A stretch of 12,145 nt of DNA from the NCBI GenBank assembly GCA_003523465.1, contig DQAA01000571.1, positions 1 to 12,145 of the forward strand, read 5' to 3'. Under the pieces are notes generated by a model that saw only the letters and a program-made list of their open reading frames with translations, searched no databases and had not been told where the DNA came from. The DNA is from Pseudomonas sp. (GTDB taxonomy: Bacteria; Pseudomonadota; Gammaproteobacteria; Pseudomonadales; Pseudomonadaceae). Positions 1 through 10,454 of the stretch are shown here, in pieces. Both the position numbers and the translations under genes were made by a program. Every line of letters starts with the position of its first letter. Position 1 is the first letter of the stretch.

Positions 1-1125
1 TCGATCCTGGCGATTGCCATGGGCACCCTGGTGGGCGTCCTGTTGCTGGCGGCAGTGGGTGTGATCGGCAGCGACACCGGCCTCTCGGCCATGGCCGCCC
101 TGCGCCTGAGCCTGGGCAAGCACGGCGCTTCGCTGCCGGCGGTGCTCAACCTGCTGCAACTGATCGGTTGGGGCTCGTTCGAGATCATCGTCATGCGCGA
201 CGCCGCCAGCCTGCTCGGTGCGCAGTCCTTCGGCGAAAACAGCGCCTGGAACAACCCACTGCTGTGGACCCTGTTCTTCGGCGGCCTCGCCACCCTGCTG
301 GCGGTGAGCGGGCCGCTGACCTTCGTTCGGCGCATCTTGCGCAAATGGGGAATCTGGCTGCTGCTCGGTGCCTGCCTGTGGTTGACCTGGAACCTGTTCG
401 CCAAGGCCGACCTGGCCGCGCTGTGGGCGAAAGCGGGGGACGGCACGATGTCCCTGGCGGTGGGCTTCGATATCGCCATCGCCATGCCGCTGTCCTGGTT
501 GCCGCTGATCGCCGACTACTCGCGCTTCGGCAAGCGTGCCAGCCGGGTGTTCGGCGGTACGGCGCTGGGCTTCTTCATCGGTAACTTCTGGCTGATGAGC
601 CTGGGCGTGGCCTACACCCTGGCGTTCGCGCCGAGCGGTGAGGTCAATGCGCTGCTGCTGGCGCTGGCGGGGGCGGGCCTGGGGATCCCGCTGCTGTTGA
701 TCCTGCTCGACGAATCGGAAAACGCCTTCGCCGATATCCATTCGGCGGCGGTGTCCAGCGGGCTGCTGCTGCGCTTGAAAGTGGAGCATCTGGCCCTGGC
801 CATCGGCGTGGTCTGCACCCTGATCGCCTGTTTCGCGCCGTTGGCGCAATACCAGAACTTCCTGCTGCTGATCGGCTCGGTGTTCGCGCCGCTGTTTGGC
901 GTGGTGCTGGTGGATCACTTCCTGTTGCGCCGTCGGCGTTTGCCGGCGCAGGTCGGTTCACTGCATTTCGGCGCCTTGCTGGCCTGGGCCGGCGGTGTGG
1001 CGACCTATCACCTGCTGGCCAACTACGCCCCGGATGTCGGTGCAACCCTGCCGGCACTGCTGCTGGCCGGGTTGCTTCACGGGATATTGGGCTTCAGCCG
1101 CGGCCGGGAAACAGTTCCGGCTTGA
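1..1125 (+). CDS. cytX: CytX-like NCS1 family hydroxymethylpyrimidine/nucleobase transporter (5' truncated by window edge)
   Basis: The reading frame is open from base 1 to the TGA at 1123-1125, giving 374 residues. Family members run to roughly 420-430, so about 50 N-terminal residues lie outside the window; the ATG at 19 is internal. The product is very hydrophobic, with about ten membrane segments recognisable. It carries NCS1-type features: an early segment near residues 45-65 reading NLLQLIGWGSFEIIVMRDAA, and a central membrane stretch followed by PLIADYSRFGK near 162-172, where the Asp-Tyr-Ser-Arg motif typical of nucleobase:cation symporters sits. CytX proteins are proposed to import the thiamine precursor hydroxymethylpyrimidine across the inner membrane, and they often belong to the TPP-riboswitch regulon. 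The promoter or riboswitch region is not in the window. The C-terminal 32 bp overlap the convergent lipoprotein gene. Family assignment is confident; substrate is inferred. Confidence 0.85.
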   Translation, partial: SILAIAMGTLVGVLLLAAVGVIGSDTGLSAMAALRLSLGKHGASLPAVLNLLQLIGWGSFEIIVMRDAASLLGAQSFGENSAWNNPLLWTLFFGGLATLLAVSGPLTFVRRILRKWGIWLLLGACLWLTWNLFAKADLAALWAKAGDGTMSLAVGFDIAIAMPLSWLPLIADYSRFGKRASRVFGGTALGFFIGNFWLMSLGVAYTLAFAPSGEVNALLLALAGAGLGIPLLLILLDESENAFADIHSAAVSSGLLLRLKVEHLALAIGVVCTLIACFAPLAQYQNFLLLIGSVFAPLFGVVLVDHFLLRRRRLPAQVGSLHFGALLAWAGGVATYHLLANYAPDVGATLPALLLAGLLHGILGFSRGRETVPA

Positions 1126-1840
1126 TCACGCCGTTCAGGCGCGGGTAGGGGATCTTGAGTTCGACGTGACCCATGGCGTAAGGCGCGATGGAATACACGT
1201 CGTACTTGAGCACTACCGCGCCGTAGGTCAGGGCGATGTTCGGGGTTTTCTGGAACGGCCAGTTCTTCACGAACTCCGCGTCCTGGTCCAGCTTGCTCGT
1301 GATCAGCCAGCCGCGGTGGGCTTCCTGCACGGTTTTCCAGAACGTCTCTTCCTGACCCGGCACCAGCATGTCCTGCAGGGTCAGGACCTTCTCCTGCTGA
1401 CGCGACCAGTTGATAAAGGCGCGGCCTGGGTTGCCGTGGGCACCGCCGGTATCCAGGTAACTGGACAGCTCTACGATCACCAGTCCGTCATGCTGCTCGC
1501 GTACCTTGGCCTGCAAATAGCTGCTGTGACGGCTCTCGGCCGAGCGCAGGAAGCTCTCCTCATAAGCCTTCAAGGACGCCGGCAGCGGCGTGTTGTCGCC
1601 GTCGCGGGTGAACTGCAGCAGACGGCGTTCGATCACCGCGTCCAGCTGCGGCTGCGCCGGGAAGTGCAGGGTGTCGATATTCACCAGCGGGCAATCGCTG
1701 GCGCTGCAACCGGGCTTGATGTGCTCCCAGGCCTCGCGCTTGACCTCCAGCGGCTTGCGCATGTTGGGCTGGAAAACGCTCTGGCACGCCCCCAGAACAA
1801 GGGCCAGGACAGCCACGGTGGTCAGTTTGACAAGAGTCAT
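1094..1840 (-). CDS. DUF3298 (RsiV-like) domain outer-membrane lipoprotein
   Basis: This gene encodes 248 residues starting at the ATG at 1838-1840, which is preceded by an AGAAGGA ribosome site. A longer in-frame start at 1903 is rejected because it would bury the signal peptide. Residues 1-18 form a type II signal peptide ending in the lipobox Leu16-Gly17-Ala18-Cys19. Residue +2 is Gln, which predicts sorting to the outer membrane. The mature part matches the DUF3298/RsiV-type fold: a TGGAHGNP segment at 131-138, then a TLQDML segment, then YSIAPYAMG at 216-224 followed by an IPYPRL segment. Cys45 and Cys50 could form a periplasmic disulfide. A similar gene lies beside nudF in P. aeruginosa (PA4972, from memory). 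It is transcribed divergently from nudF and converges on cytX with a 32-bp overlap. Its function is unknown; the related RsiV is an anti-sigma factor that binds lysozyme, but nothing here shows that role. Confidence 0.85.
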   Translation of the reverse strand: MTLVKLTTVAVLALVLGACQSVFQPNMRKPLEVKREAWEHIKPGCSASDCPLVNIDTLHFPAQPQLDAVIERRLLQFTRDGDNTPLPASLKAYEESFLRSAESRHSSYLQAKVREQHDGLVIVELSSYLDTGGAHGNPGRAFINWSRQQEKVLTLQDMLVPGQEETFWKTVQEAHRGWLITSKLDQDAEFVKNWPFQKTPNIALTYGAVVLKYDVYSIAPYAMGHVELKIPYPRLNGVIKPELFPGRG

Positions 1841-1939
1841 GATGATCCTTCTGGAACAACGGTAATCGGCCTTGGACCGTCGGCATGGCCTTCGGTTCGC
1901 CACTAGACTGCAATAGACAGACGGCGCCTATCCTCGCAG

Positions 1940-1976
1940 CCCTCGGGTTGACTTTAAAGAGGGTGAAAGCCGAGGG
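1940..1976. repeat. Inverted repeat in the nudF / lipoprotein divergent intergenic region
   Basis: CCCTCGG at 1940-1946 is repeated inverted as CCGAGGG at 1970-1976. An inner CTTT (1952-1955) also pairs with AAAG (1966-1969), leaving GTTGA (1947-1951) as a bulge. A candidate nudF promoter overlaps its right side: GTGAAA (1963-1968), 17 bp, TAGGAT (1986-1991), each 4 of 6 to sigma70 consensus. The repeat could therefore be an operator, or a hairpin if transcription starts further upstream. The repeat is seen directly; the role is inferred and uncertain. Confidence 0.5.
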
Positions 1977-2026
1977 TACGCGGGGTAGGATTGCGCGAAG
2001 TTGCACGTGAGGTATTGAGGACTTCC

Positions 2027-2644
2027 ATGACAGACAAGATCAACAGCGTTCCAACAGCCGTCGAGATCGTCGGGCGCGAGACCTGTTTCCAGGGCTTCTA
2101 TCGGCTCGACCGGGTGCGGGTGCGCCACGAACTGTTCGACGGCGGCATGAGCCGCGAGATCAAGCGCGAACTGTTCGTCCGCCACGATGCGGTGTGCGTG
2201 CTGCCCTACGACCCGCAGCGCGATGAAGTGGTGCTGATCGAGCAGTTCCGCGTCGGCGCCCTGGACAAGGCCAGCAACCCCTGGCTGGTGGAGCTGGTCG
2301 CCGGTCTGATCGACAAGGACGAGCAGCCGGAAGAAGTTGCACACCGCGAGGCGCAGGAGGAAGCTGGCCTGACCTTCTCCGCGTTGTGGCCGATGACCCG
2401 GTATTTCCCGTCTCCCGGTGGCAGCGACGAGTTGGTCCATCTGTACCTCGGTCGTTGCAGCAGCGAGGGGGCTGGCGGGCTGCATGGCCTGGAAGAAGAG
2501 GGTGAAGACATCCGCGTGCGGGTCTGGGCATTGGAAGATGCCTTGCAAGCTGTGCGCGACGGGCAGATTGCCAATGCGGCGTCGATCATCGCCTTGCAAT
2601 GGCTGGCCCTGAACCGCGATGAAGTCAGGGGGATGTGGTCGTGA
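2027..2644 (+). CDS. nudF: ADP-ribose pyrophosphatase NudF (Nudix hydrolase)
   Basis: This cytosolic enzyme hydrolyses ADP-ribose to AMP and ribose 5-phosphate. It has 205 residues, close to the usual size. A perfect Nudix box (G-x5-E-x7-RE-U-x-EE-x-G-U) runs from Gly93 to Leu115, with the metal-binding REAQEE core inside it. The upstream stretches EQFRVGAL (72-79) and PWLVELVAG (85-93) are characteristic of the ADP-ribose-specific NudF subfamily. The start is the ATG at 2027, with GAGGA at 2017-2021 five bases upstream; an in-frame start at 1991 would add residues with no family support. It is the first gene of the nudF - DUF1249 - cpdA - yqiA - parE order shared with Enterobacteria. Its stop codon overlaps the next gene's GTG start, so the two are probably translationally coupled. 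Confidence 0.95.
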   Translation: MTDKINSVPTAVEIVGRETCFQGFYRLDRVRVRHELFDGGMSREIKRELFVRHDAVCVLPYDPQRDEVVLIEQFRVGALDKASNPWLVELVAGLIDKDEQPEEVAHREAQEEAGLTFSALWPMTRYFPSPGGSDELVHLYLGRCSSEGAGGLHGLEEEGEDIRVRVWALEDALQAVRDGQIANAASIIALQWLALNRDEVRGMWS

Positions 2645-3087
2645 ATCTTGTCCGCGAGCGCTATCGGGTCGATCTGGTTGGCTTGCAGGCCGCATGCGAA
2701 GCGAATTACGCCCGCCTGATGCGCCTGCTGCCGGAAATGCGGACGTCCCTCGGCTCGCGCCGTATCGGCATGACCCAGGGCGATCAGATGCTCGGCGTGC
2801 TGACCCTCGAAGTCGTGCTGGCCTGCCCGTACACCACCACCCTGCGGGTGCGCCAGGAGCACAGCCTGCCCTGGCTGCCGGTGCCGCAACTGGAGGTGCA
2901 GGTCTATCACGACGCACGCATGGCTGAAGTCGTCAGCGCCGAACACGCCCGGCGTTTCCGCAGCGTCTACCCCTATCCCAACGCGGCGATGCACCAGCCG
3001 GACGAAAAGGCCCAGCTCAATCTGTTCCTCGGCGAGTGGTTGAGCCACTGCCTGGCCTGCGGTCACGAACTGGAAGCGGTTCGCTGA
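2641..3087 (+). CDS. DUF1249 family protein (YqiB-like)
   Basis: The gene encodes 148 residues, matching the usual size of E. coli YqiB. Recognisable family segments are the N-terminal LQAACEANYARLMRLLPEM, the central VQVYHDARMAEV, and the C-terminal YPYPNAAMHQPDEKAQLNLF, which resembles YqiB's YPNKKLHQRDEKHQINQF. There is no signal peptide or membrane segment, so it is predicted to be cytosolic. The GTG at 2641 is chosen as start: the Shine-Dalgarno AGGGGGA (2627-2633) is seven bases away, whereas another GTG at 2635 would be only one base away. The start shares GTGA with the nudF stop, indicating coupled translation. The molecular function of the family is not established; its constant place between nudF and cpdA is the main clue. 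Confidence 0.9.
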   Translation: MNLVRERYRVDLVGLQAACEANYARLMRLLPEMRTSLGSRRIGMTQGDQMLGVLTLEVVLACPYTTTLRVRQEHSLPWLPVPQLEVQVYHDARMAEVVSAEHARRFRSVYPYPNAAMHQPDEKAQLNLFLGEWLSHCLACGHELEAVR

Positions 3088-3113
3088 AATGTGACGGCGG
3101 TCTAGGTGCCGGT

Positions 3114-3142
3114 TTGATCCTCCGATTCTTCCCCACCATAAT
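3114..3142 (+). promoter_or_regulatory. Sigma70-type promoter of cpdA
   Basis: TTGATC (3114-3119, four of six to TTGACA) and CATAAT (3137-3142, five of six to TATAAT) are separated by exactly 17 bp. Transcription would start near 3148-3149, leaving a leader of about 24 nt that carries AAGGAGA (3159-3165) seven bases before the TTG start. The 85-bp gap after the DUF1249 gene fits a separate promoter for cpdA. Just upstream lies AAATGTGA (3087-3094), a good left half of a CRP/Vfr site, but the right half is poor. Confidence 0.6.
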
Positions 3143-3172
3143 CGTGCAGGATTCCCACAAGGAGACGGCCCC

Positions 3173-3985
3173 TTGCCGCACGCCACCCCCTCATCCAGTG
3201 CTCCGGTTCGTCTGGTGCAGCTTTCTGACAGTCATCTGTTCGCCGATGGCGAGGGAGCGCTGCTGGGCATGAATACCCGTGACAGCCTGCAGCGAGTGAT
3301 CGAGCAGGTGCGGGTCGAGCAGCCGCAGATCGATCTGATCCTGGCCACCGGCGACCTGTCCCAGGACGGCAGCGAGGAGTCCTACCGGCACTTTCGCGAG
3401 ATGACCGCGGTGCTCGGCGCGCCGGCACGCTGGCTGGCCGGCAATCACGACGAGCCGTTGCCCATGGAACGCGCTGCGCAAGGCACCGATCTGCTGCAAC
3501 AGGTCACCGATATCGGCAACTGGCGGGTGATCATGCTCGACTCGTCGATTCCCGGCAGTGTGCCGGGGCGTTTCGAGGCCAATCAGCTGCAGTTGCTCGA
3601 CAAGGCCCTGAGCGGTGCGGAAGGGCGGCACTGCCTGGTGTGTTTCCATCACCAGCCGGTGTCCATCGATTGCGCCTGGATGGCGCCCATCGGCCTGCGC
3701 AATCCCGAAGCGCTGTTCGAAACCCTCAAGCCTTATCCACAGGCCAAGGCGCTGCTCTGGGGGCATATCCATCAGGAATGGGACCAGCAGCTAGAGGGCC
3801 GTCGCCTGCTGGCATCGCCTTCCACCTGTATCCAGTTCGAGCCGCGCAGCGAAGACTTCAAGGTCGATGAGCAGCGCGCACCTGGCTACCGCTGGCTGGC
3901 CCTGCACGATGATGGCCATCTGGAAACCGGGGTCTCGCGCCTGAGCGGTTTCGCCTTCACCGTGGACTACGGCAACGGCTACTGA
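3173..3985 (+). CDS. cpdA: 3',5'-cyclic-AMP phosphodiesterase CpdA
   Basis: This class III cAMP phosphodiesterase is a cytosolic metallophosphoesterase that hydrolyses cAMP to AMP and so lowers the signal for Vfr/CRP. All metal-site motifs of the calcineurin-like fold are present: Asp19-x-His21 (LSDSHL), GD at Gly60-Asp61 (ATGDLSQDG), GNHDE with Asn91-His92, His159 in CFHHQPV, and GHIH with His198 and His200. The length of 270 residues is normal. The start is TTG at 3173, supported by AAGGAGA at 3159-3165 with seven-base spacing; no in-frame ATG fits before the DxH motif. It has its own good promoter in the 85-bp gap upstream. In P. aeruginosa cpdA is reported to be induced by Vfr with cAMP, and the AAATGTGA half-site upstream could reflect this. 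Confidence 0.96.
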   Translation: MPHATPSSSAPVRLVQLSDSHLFADGEGALLGMNTRDSLQRVIEQVRVEQPQIDLILATGDLSQDGSEESYRHFREMTAVLGAPARWLAGNHDEPLPMERAAQGTDLLQQVTDIGNWRVIMLDSSIPGSVPGRFEANQLQLLDKALSGAEGRHCLVCFHHQPVSIDCAWMAPIGLRNPEALFETLKPYPQAKALLWGHIHQEWDQQLEGRRLLASPSTCIQFEPRSEDFKVDEQRAPGYRWLALHDDGHLETGVSRLSGFAFTVDYGNGY

Positions 3986-4090
3986 AGCATCGCGCAATCT
4001 CTAAAGCTGAATCATTTCCCTCTTATCAGGCTAAACTGCGCGTCTTTGTGCCCGGCACTTGCGGGCGGTTCAGGGAAATCCGGGGGCGGA

Positions 4091-4699
4091 ATGTCGGGCT
4101 CGATCCTTTATATCCATGGTTTGAACAGCGCGCCAAGTTCGATGAAGGCCAGCCAGCTGACCGCAGTCATGCAGCACATCGGCCTTGCCGCACAGCTGCG
4201 CGTGCCGGCCCTGCATCACCATCCGCGCCAGGCCATCGCACAGCTTGAAGCCGACATCGCCGAACTCGGCCGGCCTTTGCTGGTGGGCAGTTCCCTTGGC
4301 GGCTACTATGCGACTCATCTGGCCGAGCGCCACGGGTTGAAAGCGCTGCTGATCAACCCGGCGGTCAATCCGCACCAGTTGTTCGACGGCTACCTGGGCA
4401 CCCAGACCAACCACTACACCGGCGAAACCTGGGAGCTGACCCACGACCACGTCGAGGCCCTGGCCGAACTGGAAGTCCCGCCGCCAGGCGATGCCGCCCG
4501 CTACCAGGTATGGCTGCAGACCGGCGACGAAACCCTGGACTACCGCCGCGCCGAACGCTTCTACCGGGCCTGCGCCCTGCGCATCGAAGCCGGCGGTGAC
4601 CACAGCTTCCAGCGCTTTGCCCTGCATCTGCCGGCGCTGTTGTCCTACGCTGGCATTGACGTGCAGACGTATCAAAGCCTGGATTTTTCTGTATTTTGA
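4091..4699 (+). CDS. yqiA: YqiA-type alpha/beta-hydrolase esterase
   Basis: The gene encodes a 202-residue cytosolic alpha/beta-hydrolase of the YqiA/YcfP family; E. coli YqiA has esterase activity on short acyl esters. Visible features are the N-terminal ILYIHGLNSAP (oxyanion-hole region), the nucleophile elbow Gly66-Ser-Ser68-Leu-Gly70 followed by GYYATHLA, the INPAVNP segment (88-94), the acid candidate in QTGDETLDY (Asp146 or Asp150), and the catalytic His171 in GGDHSF. The ATG at 4091 is used because the family begins directly with the HG motif; the ribosome site is weak (AGGGA at 4072-4076 is far away, GGGGG at 4082-4086 is close). The 105 bp upstream show no clear promoter. The gene sits 36 bp before parE. 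The physiological substrate is unknown. Confidence 0.92.
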   Translation: MSGSILYIHGLNSAPSSMKASQLTAVMQHIGLAAQLRVPALHHHPRQAIAQLEADIAELGRPLLVGSSLGGYYATHLAERHGLKALLINPAVNPHQLFDGYLGTQTNHYTGETWELTHDHVEALAELEVPPPGDAARYQVWLQTGDETLDYRRAERFYRACALRIEAGGDHSFQRFALHLPALLSYAGIDVQTYQSLDFSVF

Positions 4700-4735
4700 T
4701 TGCCTATTTTCACCCACGAATGACGACGAGAACCC

Positions 4736-6640
4736 ATGGCCAATCCCAGCGCTAGCGCCTATAACGCAGACGCCATCGAAGTCCTCTCGGGCCTTGACCC
4801 GGTACGCAAGCGTCCGGGCATGTACACCGACACCAGCCGCCCCAACCACCTGGCCCAGGAAGTCATCGACAACAGCGTCGACGAAGCCCTGGCCGGCCAC
4901 GCCCGCTCGGTGCAGGTGATCCTCCATGCCGACCACTCCCTTGAAGTCAGCGACGACGGTCGCGGCATGCCGGTGGACATCCACCCGGAAGAGGGTGTGT
5001 CCGGGGTCGAGCTGATCCTTACCAAGCTGCATGCCGGCGGCAAGTTCTCCAACAAGAACTACCAGTTCTCCGGCGGTCTGCACGGCGTCGGCATCTCGGT
5101 GGTCAACGCCCTGTCGACCCAGGTGCGGGTACGGGTCAAGCGCGACGGCAACGAATACCAGATGACCTTCGCCGACGGCTTCAAGGCCAGCGAGCTGGAA
5201 GTCGTCGGTACGGTCGGCAAGCGCAACACCGGGACCAGCGTGTATTTCGCCCCGGATCCGAAATACTTCGATTCCCCGAAATTCTCCGTCAGCCGCCTCA
5301 AGCACGTGCTCAAGGCCAAGGCCGTGCTGTGCCCGGGCCTGCTGGTGACCTTCGAGGACAAGAGCACCGGCGAGAAGGTCGAGTGGCATTACGAGGACGG
5401 CCTGCGTTCGTACCTGGTCGACTCGGTCAACGAGTACCTGCGCCTGCCGGACGAGCCGTTCTGCGGCAGCCTGGTCGGTAACAAGGAAGCCGTTGACTGG
5501 GCCCTGCTGTGGCTGCCGGAAGGTGGCGACAGTGTCCAGGAAAGCTACGTCAACCTGATCCCCACCGCCCAGGGCGGTACCCACGTCAACGGCCTGCGCC
5601 AGGGCCTGCTGGATGCGATGCGCGAGTTCTGCGAGTTCCGCAACCTGCTGCCGCGGGGCGTCAAGCTGGCGCCGGAAGACGTCTGGGAGCGCATCACCTT
5701 CGTGCTGTCGATGAAAATGCAGGAGCCGCAGTTCTCCGGGCAGACCAAGGAGCGCCTGTCGTCCCGCGAGGCTGCGGCCTTCGTGTCCGGCGTGGTCAAG
5801 GATGCCTTCAGCCTGTGGCTCAACGCCCATCCCGAACTGGGCATGCAACTCGCCGAACTGGCCATCAGCAACGCCGGACGGCGTCTAAAGGCGAGCAAGA
5901 AGGTCGAGCGCAAGCGCGTCACCCAGGGCCCGGCGCTGCCTGGCAAGCTGGCGGACTGCGCGGGCCAGGACCCGATGCGTGCCGAGCTGTTCCTGGTCGA
6001 GGGTGATTCCGCAGGCGGCTCGGCCAAGCAGGCGCGGGACAAGGAATTCCAGGCGATCCTGCCGCTGCGCGGCAAGATCCTCAACACCTGGGAAGTGGAC
6101 GGCGGCGAAGTCCTCGCCAGTCAGGAGGTGCACAACATCGCCGTCGCCATCGGCGTCGATCCCGGCGCTGCCGATCTCACCCAGTTGCGCTACGGCAAGA
6201 TCTGCATCCTCGCCGACGCCGACTCCGACGGCCTGCACATTGCAACCTTGCTCTGCGCCCTGTTCGTCCAGCATTTCCGCCCGCTGGTGGAAGCCGGCCA
6301 TGTCTATGTGGCGATGCCGCCGCTGTACCGCATCGATTTGGGCAAGGAAATCTACTACGCCCTGGACGAAGCCGAGCGCGACGGCATTCTCGACCGCCTG
6401 GTGGCCGAGAAGAAACGCGGCAAGCCGCAGGTCACCCGATTCAAGGGCCTCGGCGAGATGAACCCGCCGCAACTGCGCGAAACCACCATGGACCCGAACA
6501 CCCGGCGGCTGGTGCAACTGACCCTCGATGATTTCGAGAAAACCCGCGAAATGATGGACATGCTCCTCGCCAAGAAACGCGCGGGCGACCGCAAGAGCTG
6601 GCTGGAAAGCAACGGCAACCTGGCCGAGGTCATGGCTTGA
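4736..6640 (+). CDS. parE: DNA topoisomerase IV subunit B (ParE)
   Basis: This is the ATPase subunit of topoisomerase IV, which with ParC decatenates replicated chromosomes. It has 634 residues, the normal length for a gammaproteobacterial ParE. The GHKL ATPase domain shows Glu42 and Asn46 in QEVIDNSVDEA, DDGRGMP at 73-79, and the ATP-lid glycines in GGLHGVG (113-119). The transducer domain follows. The Toprim domain has EGDSAGG at 422-428 and the metal-binding Asp494-Ala-Asp496-Ser-Asp498. The C-terminal FKGLGEMNP segment is typical of GyrB/ParE, and the absence of the large GyrB insertion favours ParE. Start at ATG 4736, with only a weak GAG-type ribosome site. The last four bases (TTGA) are shared with the next gene. 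A quinolone and novobiocin target. Confidence 0.98.
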   Translation: MANPSASAYNADAIEVLSGLDPVRKRPGMYTDTSRPNHLAQEVIDNSVDEALAGHARSVQVILHADHSLEVSDDGRGMPVDIHPEEGVSGVELILTKLHAGGKFSNKNYQFSGGLHGVGISVVNALSTQVRVRVKRDGNEYQMTFADGFKASELEVVGTVGKRNTGTSVYFAPDPKYFDSPKFSVSRLKHVLKAKAVLCPGLLVTFEDKSTGEKVEWHYEDGLRSYLVDSVNEYLRLPDEPFCGSLVGNKEAVDWALLWLPEGGDSVQESYVNLIPTAQGGTHVNGLRQGLLDAMREFCEFRNLLPRGVKLAPEDVWERITFVLSMKMQEPQFSGQTKERLSSREAAAFVSGVVKDAFSLWLNAHPELGMQLAELAISNAGRRLKASKKVERKRVTQGPALPGKLADCAGQDPMRAELFLVEGDSAGGSAKQARDKEFQAILPLRGKILNTWEVDGGEVLASQEVHNIAVAIGVDPGAADLTQLRYGKICILADADSDGLHIATLLCALFVQHFRPLVEAGHVYVAMPPLYRIDLGKEIYYALDEAERDGILDRLVAEKKRGKPQVTRFKGLGEMNPPQLRETTMDPNTRRLVQLTLDDFEKTREMMDMLLAKKRAGDRKSWLESNGNLAEVMA

Positions 6641-7619
6641 TCCGTGCGCTGCTGACGGCATTGCTGGTGATGGTCGCGGCGCCGGCCATGGCCGATCCGT
6701 GGCCGGAACTGAGCATGGTGGCCGAGCACCCGGTCGAGGGCATGCGCGGCGGCAACCTGTCCGGCCTGGCGCAGTGCAACGGCGCGTTGTGGACCATTTC
6801 CGACCGCGACGACGACCTGCTCTACAAGCTCGATACCGCCAGCCATGTGTGGCAGGCGGTCGGCGTGCCACTGGTGGTGCCGCCGGTACCGGATGCCGGG
6901 TTCCCACTGGGGCTGCGTTCGCGGCAGTGGGCCGCCTCGTTGGTGCGTGGCGGTGATCTCGATTTCGAGGGCATCAGCTGCGATGCGGCAGGTAACCAGT
7001 ACATCGTCAGCGAAGCCCACGCTGCCGTGCTGGAAGTCCCGGTGCAAGGCGAACCCAACTGGCTGAAGATCGATCCGGCAATGATTCGCCAGGCTCGCGC
7101 CAGCGGCATGCTCCTGCATTTCAACGCCCTGTTCGAAGGCCTCGCGGTCAGTCCGGCCGGTGATCGCCTGTGGCTCGCCGCCGAGCGCGAACGCCGCGGG
7201 CTGCTGCTGGTCAATCGCAAGCAGAGCACCTGGACCTGCGGCGAAACCTGCGTCCTGCTCAGCGAAGCCGGCACGGAAATGCAGCCGGACCAGTTCCCCA
7301 AGGCGCGCGAGGTGTCCCGGGACTTCTCCGACCTGGCGCTGTTCGAGGGCAAGCTGTTCACCCTCGAGCGCAATGCCTATCGCATCTGCCGTCGTGATGC
7401 GCAGAGCGGCCTGGTGGAACGCTGCTGGTCCTTCGCCGGCGAGGCCCTCACCGAGCAACGCCAGTACAGCCAGCCCTACGGCCTGGCCGAAGCCCTGGTG
7501 ATCGACGCCGAAGGTGCCTGGATCGGTATCGACAACAACAACGGTACCCGCGCCGATGGCGAGGACCGTCCGGTGGTCTGGCGGTTCGCTGCGCCGAAAG
7601 GCGGCTGGAGCGCGAAGAA

Positions 7620-7623
<4 letters not shown>
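6637..7623 (+). CDS. Secreted esterase-like phytase-family protein
   Basis: The gene encodes 328 residues, starting at TTG 6637 and sharing TTGA with the parE stop; GAGGT at 6626-6630 lies six bases upstream. Residues 1-19 form a Sec signal peptide with cleavage predicted after APAMA and before Asp20, so the mature protein is periplasmic or secreted. The body matches the 'esterase-like activity of phytase' family (PF13449-type), a beta-propeller fold. Recognisable blocks are GGNLSGLAQ near 38-46, WTISDRDDD, GDLDFEGIS, ALFEGLAVSP, a SDLALFEGKLFTLERN segment and the C-terminal AEALVIDAEGAWIGIDNNNG. Two cysteines in the CGETC segment may form a disulfide. The equivalent gene lies beside parE in P. 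aeruginosa (from memory, PA4966). The substrate is unknown, and no catalytic residues can be named. Confidence 0.88.
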
Positions 7624-10407
<2,784 letters not shown>

Positions 10408-10416
10408 GGCAAATAC

Positions 10417-10454
10417 ACGCCCGGAAACGGTAATTTCCTACGCGTTCCGGGCGT
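10417..10454. repeat. Perfect 10-bp inverted repeat just after parC
   Basis: ACGCCCGGAA (10417-10426) is exactly complementary to TTCCGGGCGT (10445-10454) across an 18-base loop, starting ten bases after the parC stop. Two smaller pairings compete with it: GGGC (10407-10410) with GCCC (10419-10422), and GGAAA (10423-10427) with TTTCC (10434-10438). AAATAC flanks both sides as a direct repeat (10411-10416 and 10455-10460). There is no T run after the stem, so it is not a canonical intrinsic terminator. It may stabilise the parC 3' end, take part in Rho-dependent termination, or bind a regulator of the next gene. Confidence 0.65.

Noticed and set aside
896..1906. A 336-codon plus-strand frame running from cytX through the lipoprotein gene
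   Set aside because: It is out of frame with cytX and antisense to a lipoprotein with a clear signal peptide, ribosome site and domain.
4007..4066. Possible yqiA promoter (TAAACT at 4032-4037) and a 5-bp hairpin GCCCG/CGGGC at 4050-4066
   Set aside because: No convincing -35 at 16-18 bp, and the stem is short for GC-rich DNA; the gene may simply be read from the cpdA promoter.
4670..4715. AT-rich patch ahead of parE that might be a promoter
   Set aside because: No pair of -35 and -10 hexamers with proper spacing could be found; it covers the end of yqiA and a 36-bp gap.
4070..5848. A 592-codon open frame on the minus strand, antisense to yqiA and parE
   Set aside because: It lies opposite highly conserved genes, has no recognisable domain and is a typical shadow of high-GC third positions; parE is certain on the plus strand.
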